Assembly: GCA_013399015.1 (NCBI GenBank)
Contig: VWZX01009189.1
Span: 434,001-498,000, forward strand
From: Galbula dea
Lineage: Eukaryota; Chordata; Aves; Piciformes; Galbulidae
Reading direction: 5' to 3'
Length of the DNA: 64,000 bases
The notes below the pieces were generated by a model, which saw only the letters and a program-made list of their open reading frames with translations, did no database searches and had not been told where the DNA came from. Of this stretch, positions 26,325 to 37,998 are shown in pieces (the first letter of the stretch is position 1; every line of letters starts with the position of its first letter). Made by a program: the position numbers and the translations under genes.

Positions 26325-28517
26325 GGGGATGATGGGGTGTGTCTGATAGTTAGCAAACTCATAACTAAAGGATTCTGACTGGATATCCCTGAAAGCTGAC
26401 TGGCCTAAAACATGAGAATATACTGAGAACACATCAGACTGAAATGAATCAAGTCTGAAACGATTGCAAAACTCCATCATTTCTGACTGAAGGCTGCAAA
26501 AAAACCCAAAGAGTTGGGGTTCTGTGGTGTTGGTTTTGCTGGGATTTTTGGGAGGTTTGTTTGTTCTAATGAAGGACCTAATTGCTAACACTTCCTCAGC
26601 ACTCTCAAAACTTTCCAAGTGGGTTCCCAGAACTTGGCTGAGGACACAGTTTGGGTGTTTGCTTTCTTCACTAACAGAAGATAGCTCAGCTCAGTTCTCT
26701 TGAAATTTCAATGCAGGAAGCATAGGCTAATCAAAATGATGAAACAGAAAAGGATTATGTATAGCAGGCATCTGAAATATCATCTACTTCAGCAATCTGG
26801 AGTACTGGTAGCAGCAAAAGCAATTAGACTCTGACTCAAAAAAAAATCTGACTTTACAGCTCAGATAGTTAAATAGTGAACAGATTGACAATGGAATCTC
26901 TGGAATCTCCCTTACTGAAGTGCTTAGAAAACAGATTAAATAAATATCTGTCAGGAATTGTGTTGATATGATTGATCCTGCCACAACCCAGGAGAAATAC
27001 TTTTGAACCTTTCAATGCCCTTCCAGCCTCCCTTCTTTTATTTTCTTTGAGTCAGTGAATTGCAGCAGCTGCATCATTGTATTTTAGTTAATTTATCTTT
27101 TAAAAACGCACTCAAAATTAAGCATGTTTAATTCAACCATGAAGCAGATGATCATAAAAAGCCCATAGCCTTATGGCAATGGTTGGGAAGAATTACACTA
27201 GAAGAGTGCAATTTCAACAAGGCAAGGCAAGATGGGCTGATGGGCAAGGGGCTCAGAAAGGTGTGAGGAGGTGGAAAGGCGTACTCATGCCAGGAGTACT
27301 CTCAGCCAGAGAGCTGTGTTTATTATTCCTATCACTGATGAAAAAAGGCAACAAAACCCATATTGGCTGCCAATGCTAAGTCTCTTTACCACAGCACTCA
27401 TCCCAGACACTTAATGTGTACCAGTGCTAAGCAGCAGCCAAGGCTCATTGTTCCCAAAGGGAGAACAAACCAGGAGCCAAGCATGACCCCAGCACAAGGG
27501 GTTCCTTCTGCTCCCAGACTACAGTCTCACAGCACTCCAACACAGCAGCCAGAGAGAAATTCTGATAATGTAATAATCCACTGACAATCTCACACAACAC
27601 ACAAGATAGTGATTTTCAGGTAAACCAGACAGACAGAAAAAGAATCAGATACAGAGATAGCATAAGACATCAATTAAAAACCACAACTAAGTAGCCTACC
27701 TAGGAGATAAGCACCTACCATGCAGACCAGAGGTCTATTCAGGAGGTAGAGCAGAAAGCAGGCACATCTGTAACAGAACTCCAGGAAGAACTATAAACTA
27801 AAGCAGAAAGCAGACACGACTGTAACAGAGCTCCAAGAAGGCCTGAAAACTAGTCTCTGAGCTTAAACAGAGCTTCTGGGCCAGGGTCAGAGGGTGTGGG
27901 TGGAGAGCACCAGGTAAAGCTAGTTAGGGAAATTAAAACCTAATGTCCTCAAAGCCCTGAGAGGTAGCACACCTGATCTTCAGGTACATTAAGAGAGGCA
28001 AAGTTCACAAGTGAACTACAGCCACACCTTACCAGTCTATTACTCTAGATAGCTGCTAATTCTGATTAGCTGAAGCTTACATCTTACTAAGTGCAGATCA
28101 GTTTGTGTTAAGATAAAATGAGACTGGAGATGTTAGTACAAAAAAAAAAGAAGATTCCTTGACTATAGAGACATAATATTGGATAAAACTTCAGCAATGC
28201 TCCTGCTGGTTTTTGCATAAATATTAAACTAATGCCCAAATGTACAAGAAATTCTACATACCACTCAAAATCTAAACAAATTCTAAAGCAAAGCCAAACA
28301 AGACTAATGAGACATTTTCCATTTACTAAGAATAATTTACAGAAACTTTTCATTATGGAAGACCTCAAATGATTGGGAGGTTTTTTAATACAAATGATGA
28401 TCCAGCTTCAGTAAGACAAAGCATGCTTGACTTACCAGTAATATCACTTCTCACATAGTTGAAATTAAGATTTTTCTAAAGTACCATACTGAATTTGGCC
28501 TATAAACAGAGTATTCG
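26325..28517. other. Mixed AT-rich DNA with a compositionally different block at 27,160-28,030
   Basis: The block at 27,160-28,030 is richer in G, C and purines than its neighbours and contains the 52-bp duplication described separately. On the minus strand an AATAAA hexamer (near 27,325) and short stretches resembling retroviral LTR DNA can be picked out. I found no TG...CA ends, target-site duplication or primer-binding site. It may be an old degraded repeat. No gene is supported. Confidence 0.3.
27751..27854. repeat. 52-bp direct tandem duplication
   Basis: GCAGAAAGCAGGCACATCTG at 27,751 is followed by TAACAGAACTCCAGGAAGAA. It recurs at 27,803 as GCAGAAAGCAGACACGACTG followed by TAACAGAGCTCCAAGAAGGC. 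The two 52-bp units are adjacent and differ at roughly one position in six, so the duplication is not recent. Confidence 0.85.
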
Positions 28518-28535
28518 TTTCGTATTAATACGAAA
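28518..28535. repeat. 18-bp perfect palindrome flanked by 11-bp direct repeats
   Basis: TTTCGTATTAATACGAAA is a perfect palindrome. The direct repeat AGAGTATTCGT occurs at 28,508-28,518 and again at 28,536-28,546, bracketing it. Several CG dinucleotides are kept inside very AT-rich DNA. It could be a dimeric protein-binding site or a hairpin-forming sequence; no function is shown. Confidence 0.8.
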
Positions 28536-28546
28536 AGAGTATTCGT

Positions 28547-31500
28547 ATTAATAATATTATATGGAATCATTGCTCAATGATTTGGGGATGGAACTTCACT
28601 AAATGAAATTCATAATCAAACTAACCTTCCAAAACCAAGAATAATTAATTAATTCTTGGAAATGTTTTTCATTACCAATTTCTAGCAATGAACCCTTTAA
28701 CACCAAGAGTCAAGTCCAACTGCCTATAGTTGTCTTTCCCTGGCTTATCAAGTATCTCTTTTGTTGCTAAGATTAAGAAAGCATTTGTAAGAAAAGGCAG
28801 AAGTATCCATGCTCCTAATTTGAACAGAAAGCACTTAATGAAAGAAATGGTTTTTAACATAGTGTAACATTCAGGATCTAACAAATGGGTATATGCTATT
28901 TCTAACTTTTTGACACCTGTTTTGGGCAGTTCAATTTACAAATCCAGCTCCAATATCAGTTGAGAAGAGCTTGGTGCTTGACATTCTCAGTAGCTACTAT
29001 CAACACGGAGCAGAAAATGTTGGGTGTAAGGCCAGCTGGAGCTAAAAGTAAATAGAGAATAGGTTTGCAAACCTACTTATCCAAGCCTCTGATTCTTGTC
29101 TACAATGCTGAATCATCTGCTTATACATAAATGACTGAAAAGACTTCTTGCATCAAAGCTACACATGTATTAATAATAAAAACACAGGCATTGTCCTGTG
29201 ATCATCCATAATGGCATGCTTTTACCACTGTTCCTGGCATAGTTTTGATGACAGACCAGCAATTAGCCTCCCAAAACATGCTGGGACATGTTTCAGTGTG
29301 GTGTGTCTACTGGAGGCTATTCCCAACATACAGATTGGATGTGCCCATCATCTTTTGACAGGTGAAAGAATTTAATATATGGATTCTGTTGTGTTATATA
29401 TATCATGTACAAAGCAACAAGTATGGTTCTATCATGCCAAATGGCTTCAGTGAAGAGAATAGCCCTGGGTCTGTTTTGTTTGTCAGTATAGATATGCTAT
29501 TAGGTTCTGCAGTTGTCCCTTGGCACAGAAAATGAGTCCCACTGCTTTTTCCAAAGGCCCAGAATCTTTCTCTCCAGGATACAAAATGTGGGTTCAGTCA
29601 TGTCCTTCAGTACAGGAGTTCAACTCTGAAATTTTTGTATCCCATTCCCTGAAAGATGCCTATAATATAAGGCCACAGCACAAGGCTGGAAGCATTCTCC
29701 ATAATCCAGCTGAAGCTGTCCCTTGTGTGTACTTACAAACTAAGAAGGGCCAGTGGTCAAAAAGGAAAGCACAAAAGTATAAACACATGGACAAGAGGGA
29801 TCCTGACTCTAGCATAACTGAGCAGGAAATTCTTGAGAGGGAGAAACCTTGGGTTGTTATGCCTGCCCCTAATATTGGTTATTTTTTTTCCCCTCTATTT
29901 TAAATTGTACATATGATCCAGAGGGTAGGGACAAGATCATAGAACTTCCCACTTCTGAGTGTACCTGCATTAAGCTTTGCACTATTACTGCTTGATTACT
30001 CCAGGATCAGACCAGGATCAGAGGGGATCCAGGGGACAATATTTGGTGTAAATACTTCAGTATCCAACACTAATCTTTGTTCAGTCTACCAAAACTTGTG
30101 GCTTACATGCACACCCAAAAGTTCAGTGTTCATTTGGATAAACAGGTTAGGCTAACTAGAACCTGAGACACTAAAGGGTGAAAAAGACATAACTGCACAG
30201 GCTTCAGGATTACAGCAGAGCTCTGTCCCTCTGGAGTCCCCTGGCACTGTTGCTCTAAGAACACCCTCTGCAAGAGCCAGTAGCTTTTAGTTGGTTTTCC
30301 TATTGAACTTTTTTTTCCCTTTAACTTACAGTTTGTGAGATATGTATTTTTTTCTCTGCCCAAATGCACAGTATCAGGCATTTATAGATGAGAACTCAAG
30401 AAAGATCCTTCATCTTCCAGTGTGGAAAAAGCCATTTATAACATCTCTGTTGTCTCTCACACAGGACATCCTTTCTGCTATTTTAAGTCCCTGTACTAGC
30501 TAAAAACTAACAAACAAACAAACAAGAAACACCAAGCCACATAACAAAAAAACAAAGGCAGGTGAAAAAAGGAGCAGGGGTAAGGGAAAACTCTCAAACC
30601 TGCTGAAGCATATGCTTTTTCATACACAAAATCCCCCCACAATTAGTTATGTGAAAAACAATTAGATCAGAGTGAGAGCAACAGGAGAGCAACTTACACA
30701 CTGACATTAAAGAACTTAATTGGCTAGAATTAATCCATGTAACTTCAGTAATACTAGAAAACTCTACTGTGTATGTTAGTTCCTCTACCAAAAATGTTTT
30801 CAAACTGTCCCAACACAACTGAGGCTTTTAAATGTCTAAAGAAAAACTAAGAATTTTATAACAGCAATACAAATGCCTAAAGCTTATAACCCTTCAAAAT
30901 ACTTTGAAGTAAAAATCACCCTGTCAGAGGAGGTTTCTAGCATGCAAGCTTTACTGAATATAGGCTAAAATTAAAATCACTTTTATACATCATGTTATTA
31001 GTAAAATTACATTAGTTATCATGTTCAACCAAGCCATACAAATATTAACCTTCCTTTTTATGATATTGGTTTAGATGGTCATTAGTTTCCTCCTACCGAA
31101 AGCAATCACTGTAATTAGCCTAATAACTTCTTCAAGTTCAAAAATAGAGGGAATGTGTACTCTATAAAAAAAAAATAAGACCTTTTTGTCATAGATTTAG
31201 AAGAAAGCACCTCATTTTTTTCCAACAAAAATTAAAAGCACACTTAATAAATGACTGGTAGTGATGACAGACTATCCTTTTTACCAAGAACTCAAAAAGC
31301 CAAGGTTTCAAAGAGCTTGAAACCTGTTGCCCTTAGCTGTTTCTTCAAAGATTGTACATCTGAAAGAGACAGACCCTTTGTTTCTGACAGAATGGCTGCA
31401 TACAGAGTGATAGGAAAAAGAACAACTAAGTAACTGAATAACCACAAGTGTTTTGACTCTAACATCATTGCATTTCACAATGCAGATTTATGAGATTTGA

Positions 31501-34500
31501 GATGTTATATTCACATACTTTTAGATAACTAAGATTATAAAGAAAAATGACATGTTACAGCAAGAACTATGATCTAAGTGTGAAGCCAAAATTCTTAAAA
31601 TATAGTCCATTATTTCTCTAATATAAAGAAAATAAATAACCAGATAAATTTTGGGGGGAAAAAAGTTTGACATGTCTATATAATGAACAATGGATTGACT
31701 GCACATAGCAGAATGAAGTTTTTAAAACTCAAACATTGTACAAAGTTAAAAGTTTTGACTTAAAATATCAGAAGCATTTTAGAATTAATTTTGATAAATG
31801 TATGTGAAATGGGAGCAAATAAACCTCACAAAAGGAAGGAGAAGGCCTTCAAAACAAGTGCTTAAAAAAATGAAATGTTGCTTAATGGCCTTAGTTAAGG
31901 CTTTGTCCCATTCATAATATTTCTGTAGGTTACACTCCATGTTGTTTTCTTTATCACACCATTGCTTATTCCAGCAGAACTTAGAGGAGCAGGTGAAGGC
32001 AACTGAGTAGGGGAGAAGGAACTAAGAGCGGAAATTATTGCTAAAACAATATTTTCCTTCATACACAGGACCCTGAGGGTCACAGTTCTGAACACTATAG
32101 GGTGGAATTTTCCAAATGAATGCCAAATGACACAAAAAATTATTTCAGATATGCTAAAATAACCTGCTAAAAAAGAATTATTAAAAACGGGGCAGAGGCA
32201 TTAAAATGTAATTTTGGAAAATATTATTCTGCAAAGCACTAATATGCCCAATAATAATGTTAATTTAAAGCTTATTTCTATGTAGATGTAACACTTTGTC
32301 TACTAAAATCAGAAAAGTAAAAGAACTTCTGGCCAGTCATAGAACTTCATAGGGCTTGAGCAAAAAGAAGGCTTCAAAAATCCCCAATATATTACTCACT
32401 ATGGACATTTCTTCACATGTACACTACATTCTACCTGACAGCTTACTACACAAGCTCTGAATAGCTCTATCTCATGTTTTATGTCTCGATGCAGCATCTG
32501 ACCAAGCACACGTACACAGTTTTTTCATGCAGCCACTTTTCCAAAATGTCAAGGCACCAAGACTGTGGGAAGCCTAGGGAAAAAAAGTGACTGAGAGGGG
32601 CAAATGTGTATGAAATTGACATTTGCCTTTCTCACAGAATATAAGAATTGACTCAGTTATGAGAAACCTGTATCTAGCAACTCTAGTATGGGTTTTGGGA
32701 GCTCTGTTAGTCAAGGGAGTCATGTCCTTAGCATTGTATCTGGTCTTGTAATGCACAAACAATAGCAAACATTTTCCTTCTTTCCCAAATTAGGTAATAT
32801 CCACTTTGTCATATGTTAATAGTTCCAACACAACTCTTCTTGAAAACACAGAGATATGGATGTTAGCTAAATTCACCTCAAGCATGAGTGACAACTAGAT
32901 GCACTGCACACATACAGCATCAGCACTCACTAAGAGGTTATAAAAAATGTGTGATATGCCACAATTTACCAAAGCACCAACACCTAATCACTTTATGCTG
33001 CAATGAATTTCAAGTAAACATGAGTAGTTATGCCATTAATTCTAATAAAGTGACAGCTAACACTCCACTAAAGACAGCTTATCAGTATTTATAATGTCCA
33101 GCAGCTCTACAGAAATGTATTTAGAACACTAAGAATTCTTCTAAGAATTGTTCTCACATGTAAGAACATTTGTTCACACTTAAGTGCAGAAATCCCAAAC
33201 TACTCAGGACTTCATGTTTCTATACACAATGTGAAAACTTTGACCTCATTTGTATTAAACCATGAGGACCAATATTAAATAATATCACTGATCACTTATT
33301 AACCTAACAACTCTTTTTGGCCACCAGACTGACAGTTACTCTTTGCTTTTGTTTGCCAAGTCAAGAGAGTGATTAAGAGGAGCTACGTATTTTGTTATCA
33401 CCCAGCTGGAGTAGCACACGGTGACTGAAACCTTCCGGGGATGTTAACTTCAGCTGAGATCAGAATACACACTAGCAGAGAGATTCTTTCCAAGCTGAGG
33501 AAGTTACACTACCACTGATGTAACAGAGCCAAAGAATAAAATTAGAAGATTAAAAATACTGTCTCCTAATTCACCTACCACCAATTCATACTGATAAATC
33601 ACTTTCCTTTATTACTGTCCTTGCCAGTGGATGAAAGCTTTTGCATTTTGTCATTTGTAAGTATAGAAAAGTAACTCCTACTTACTGATTTTTTATTTAA
33701 TCCTTGATTTATTAACTATCACCATGAAACTAACAATTTAAAGGGCAATGAAAACACAACGCTACTTAGAGTAGAATCTAGACCAAAGAACATCCATCCT
33801 TAGTTGAGCCAATTTGGATTCAGCCATTTAAGGGAAGCCACCACTTTTTCTGAGGTAATTTTAAAAGCTCTATCTGCCTACAGCTTCCTCTGCTGACAGG
33901 TTTTAGTTCCATTTGCCTCTGTTTTAACTGTGGTTTAGTTGTGTTTATGCTTCTTCTCACTGCCAACTTATAGAGGGAATTGCCTATAGAAAGGATGTAT
34001 TAAAACAGGTTTACTCAGTATACTATCAAATGTATAAAATCAATTGAGAAAAGTTTTATATCTCTATTTAGTCAAGGAGCATTTAGGGTGAAGGTGACAA
34101 CACATTTGTTGGTGAAAGTTATTTTGCAGCCATCAAGCTCCCATTCTGCATTGTTATAAATGGAAAGTATCTATCCCTACCCATGAGATTAAGATGCTCC
34201 AATTGTAAAGCTGTCTTATTTTTCCTCTCTGTCTGCTTCACTAATTTTTTTTTTTATAGTGGAGCTTAACAACTTGAAAATGTCAGAAATGTAAGTTTTA
34301 AATATTACCTGGACTTCTGTAACGTAATGAATAAGATTTTCACTCTTCAAATTTTAACAGGCACAGCAGTTAACAGATGCTGTAAATATGTCTGTTCAGG
34401 TTTTGGGTAGCAGAAGATGTAGCTATAACCAGTACACAAAAGCTGAAAATTACACTTGTGAGAAACCTGAATGGGATTGACAAGGCATCATTTTAATTAT

Positions 34501-37137
34501 GACACATTTGCATAGTGAATGTAATGTTGAATTACCAGCACTTGAAACTTTTGGGTTTGACATGACTGTCGTTAACACAGAATTCATCTGAAGATTCAGA
34601 CAAATATGCATAAATATTTGACCCATTAAATGCTAATAATAAAGCATATATAATTAAAATAATTAAATCTGAGGAAGACTGCTATCAACACTAGTATCAA
34701 GGAACTTGAAATAAAGATGCTAAGTCCCATATAAATGACTTCAAGGTAACCCTTCAAAACACAGGTAAGAAATCTACCTTGCTCTGTTGTCCATTGCTAC
34801 TTTAAACTTGTAGATAAATGGGAGATTTATCCTCAGAGCCATCTGAAATTTTTTCAGCTGATGACTTCATTAAACAATAGCATCACCTTCCTATTTTGAT
34901 AGTTGAATTAAGGTAGAATCAGTTAACCTATTCTCCCATTTCCATGAACAGAAATACTTAAAAGTTAAATTTTAGTCTTGCTGTACGGATAATGAGCACT
35001 AGCATGATTCGGCTCTGGGAACAGGAAACACCTTCTCTCAGTCTACACATTTCAAGAAGTTTATATATAAAGATGTATTCTTTTCTAGAGAAAAAAAAAA
35101 CCACAGACTTCTCATTAGCTCTCAAAGGCTAAGAATCTTGCACACTAGTTTCAAGAGAGAAGATAGCACAGAACTTTAAAAAAGTAATAAAAATGTTTCA
35201 GACAACTAGGAATAGTATTATTTTCTTTTTAAAATAACATTTTTTAAATTATAGTTGCATATGCCAATGCAGGAAATTAACAATAATCCACACATTTTCT
35301 CCATTTAAGACACTTCTGATGCTGCTCATAACAAAGAAGGAGCTAGTTATGTGGAGATCTAAAGAGAAATGGGAAATTAGTTTATAGCAGTTACCTTAAA
35401 ATCTGGTGTTTAAAGCGGCATATAAAAATGGGGTTTGAAAGTAATTTCGGTTACTCTTTCTTCAAAAACAAATCTAACTTCTTCATGGCAATAAAAATAG
35501 CAAAAGGTGAAACACAGGAGTTACTGTTCTTATCTCTTGCCTCTTATCTAACATTTTTAGAAAACAATGCCTGGGATAATCTACCATTAAACAATCTATC
35601 TGATTATCTCTTGTGAACAAGGTCTTCCAGCACAATAAAAGCCTTGCTTCAGATAATACAAGTCCTCTCAAAAATCCATTTTCTGTCCAGTTAAAGGACA
35701 ACTAAGGAATCTGTTCTACATTTTGCATGTAGAATCAGGAGTTTTAAACTATCATCTCAGTCTTTTACTAGCAGTAGGCATTATTTGTACTACAATAGCA
35801 TGTACAAGCAATAAGCAGAGAGCAGAAGAGCATTGAGGTTCTATCAATCTGGGACAGAAGTAAAGCAAATAGAGGACAACAAGACAGATGAGCATACTTG
35901 TGAACAATGAGACAGCCTTCATTGGGGCCAACAGTATTTCTGGTCCATATCAGCTGAGTTACTGTAAAGGGTTTTTTATGAATCATAGAAAAAAATTGAA
36001 AAGTGCTTGAAGACTTTAAAGGACATACTTGTTCATGGACAAAGAGTTTCTCCTAAACAACAGAGATAGCAGGGAAGCACATGGGTGCTCTTTTGCAAAT
36101 GCTACATTAACATGATAGGTTAGAACCTGATTATATTCAACCTCTTGATACTGAAGGAAAGAAAACAGTCCCAAACAATCTGAAGGAAAAGTTAGCTGTA
36201 CTTGAACATGCACAGATTCAAGAGGGCTTAAAATTACAGTAACCAGTACACATATTTAGAAATACTGACAGAGAATTCCCCTTACCACTTCCCACCCACT
36301 TCAATACTACAGCAGTGTGTCACTTACCATATGTTCCAATTTATGATAAATGTATTATCTTTCAATTGCAAGTATGGCACAGCACCATGAATTTCTTTTT
36401 CAATCACCACATACTATTTAGTTATTTCAGAAGTATTTGGTCATGAACATCCTTTGCACTTCTTGACAGGCGAGACATTAGGAACAAGATACAGTCTCCA
36501 ATGTGCAAGGAAGGAAGCAATGACTGTGTTGCACTGAGTCTGTATTTAACACAAATGTTAGGTGAGCAAACAGTACCAGTTTAACAAAATGCCTTTTTTT
36601 CTAAGTGTGTAAACATTTGAAATGCTTGCATTATAGTTCTGTTATTTTCTTAGTATCTTGCCTTAAATGTAGCATTGCTACTGAGTAGATTTCCTATTGA
36701 CTCAATGCCAAAAGCACATACCAAAGCCACAATATTCTCCACTAATAAATACACAGTTAGACAATAATGAATCTGAAGATGAAAGCAGCGCCTACCAGAT
36801 CTTCTGATTCTTTGCATAATAATGAGTTACAAACGTCAGCCTGGAATCAGTGTGGGACTATTTTGCAACATTTACTGGAGCTATCTATCATTATTTTCCA
36901 CTTTGTGGTCCAAGAGGGCTATACCAAACAAATTATTTTTTTGATAACTTGTTAGACCTAGGAGTTTATTAGAAAAATAAATGGCTTATGGCTTGAAAAA
37001 CCATAAAGTGGTTTAAAGAGACCTAAGGGACACTGATTTATCTACCAGAATCAACTTTCTCTTCAGGCTGCTGCAATACAGCACATAAATGTGAAAAACA
37101 GGATTAAAGATTCAACTTCTCTGCTTAAAAGATAGAG
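28547..37137. other. AT-rich presumed intronic DNA, no gene seen
   Basis: About 8.6 kb of low-GC DNA. It contains an 11-bp exact tandem repeat (CCAGGATCAGA twice at 30,001-30,022), a CAAA tract at about 30,508-30,525 and a 127-codon plus-strand open frame at 29,520-29,903. No recognisable domain, RNA gene or transposon is present. Splice-bounded open pieces near 34,800 (minus) and 36,328-36,413 (minus, 86 nt, translation including EKEIHGAVPYLQLKDN, strong ATG|GTAAGT donor but poor acceptor) are unresolved. Confidence 0.35.
29520..29903 (+). other. 127-codon open frame, probably chance
   Basis: The frame is open from about 29,463 (after a TAG) to a TAA at 29,901-29,903. It has no ATG at its upstream end; the first usable start is a TTG, with an ATG five codons in. 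The product is moderately basic in its second half (QTKKGQWSKRKAQKYKHMDK) and matches no family I know. A frame this long is expected about once by chance in 64 kb of this composition, and it lies opposite to the inferred direction of transcription. I would not annotate it as a gene without homologues. Confidence 0.12.
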
Positions 37138-37610
37138 AGGAGGAGGACTACTAGCCCAGAGGAGGGCTACAAAGATGGTGAAGGGTCTGGAGGTGAAACC
37201 TTATAAGGAGCAGCTGAGGTCACTTGGTTTGTTTAGCCTCGAGAAGAGGAGATTGAGGGGGGACCTCACTGCCGTCTTCAACATCCTCACAAGGGATAGT
37301 AGAGGGGCAGGGAGTGATCTTCTAAATGTGGTGGACAGCAATAAGACTAGGGGAAATGGGATGAAGTTGAGTCAGGGGAGGTTCAGGCTGGAGATCAGGA
37401 CAAGGTTCTTCACCCAGAGGGTGGGTGGCATCTGGAACAGCCTCCCCAGGGAAGCAGCCACAGCACCATGCCTGGCAGTGTTCAAGAATTGTTTAGGTAA
37501 CACCCTAAGGCACCTGGTGTGATTCTTGGAGTGTCCTGCATAGGTTTAAGAGCTGGACTGGATGATCCTATTGTGTCCCTTCCAGCTGAGTCGATACTAC
37601 GATACTATGA
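37138..37610 (+). mobile_element. CR1 LINE retrotransposon, 5'-truncated copy (ORF2 C-terminus plus 3' tail)
   Basis: An open frame from 37,175 to 37,522 encodes the familiar C-terminal end of CR1 reverse-transcriptase ORF2. Hallmarks are a LFSLEKRRLRGDLTAVFNIL-like stretch, then NKTRGNGMKLSQGRFRLEIR, then the WNSLPREA motif before the stop. Downstream is the conserved CR1 3' tail (GACTGGATGATCC...GTGTCCCTTCCAGCTGAG), ending in an 8-bp repeat (CGATACTA twice). CR1 elements are typically 5'-truncated and end in such 8-bp repeats instead of poly(A). The upstream polymerase and endonuclease are absent, so this copy cannot move on its own. It lies antisense to the proposed minus-strand gene. Confidence 0.95.
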
Positions 37611-37945
37611 AAAACTGCAAATGCTTTATCATCTATCAAAAATGACACTTCAAAAGTTATCTGGATGGCATGACTAAGATTGTACAATCTGCTTCCACTT
37701 TTTGCATGAAGTGGTGTTAAAGACTTCCTTTTATCAGAGTTGTTGGAGTTCATACCACCATTTTTACCTGCTGAATCTGCATATTAGATACAAACATTAA
37801 AAAGTAATACGTGTGGAATCTGCAACTTCAGTTACAAAGTTTCTTTTCCTAAGTAAAATAAAATATTATTCCTATTATCAGGATCAAGATTTAAGATATA
37901 AGGGAATTAAGGGATAATTTCATATCACCTAACTTGGGCACTTAC

Positions 37946-37998
37946 CTTACAAGCTTCGGTTAGGCTAGGAAGACTTACTTTAGGAAGACTCTGTCTTC
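37946..37998 (-). CDS. Candidate second coding exon (53 nt), frame-compatible with the signal-peptide exon
   Basis: The minus strand has a very strong acceptor (TTTCTTTTTTGAAAGACCCTCCTTTTAG), 53 nt, and a near-perfect AAG|GTAAGT donor. Only one frame is open. It reads RQSLPKVSLPSLTEACK after two bases that complete a codon. The upstream first exon at 44,633 ends with one spare base (G), so the two join in frame as a glycine codon. The exon leaves in phase 0. A 9-bp inverted repeat lies inside it (37,981-38,001). Good sites on both sides plus a phase match make it the best internal candidate, but it remains unconfirmed, and nearby decoys with equally good sites (for example 38,775-38,825) are closed in all frames. 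Confidence 0.35.

Noticed and set aside
36328..36413. 86-nt minus-strand open segment with a strong ATG|GTAAGT donor
   Set aside because: The acceptor lacks a pyrimidine tract, and joining its end to the 12,028-12,108 candidate would create a stop codon.
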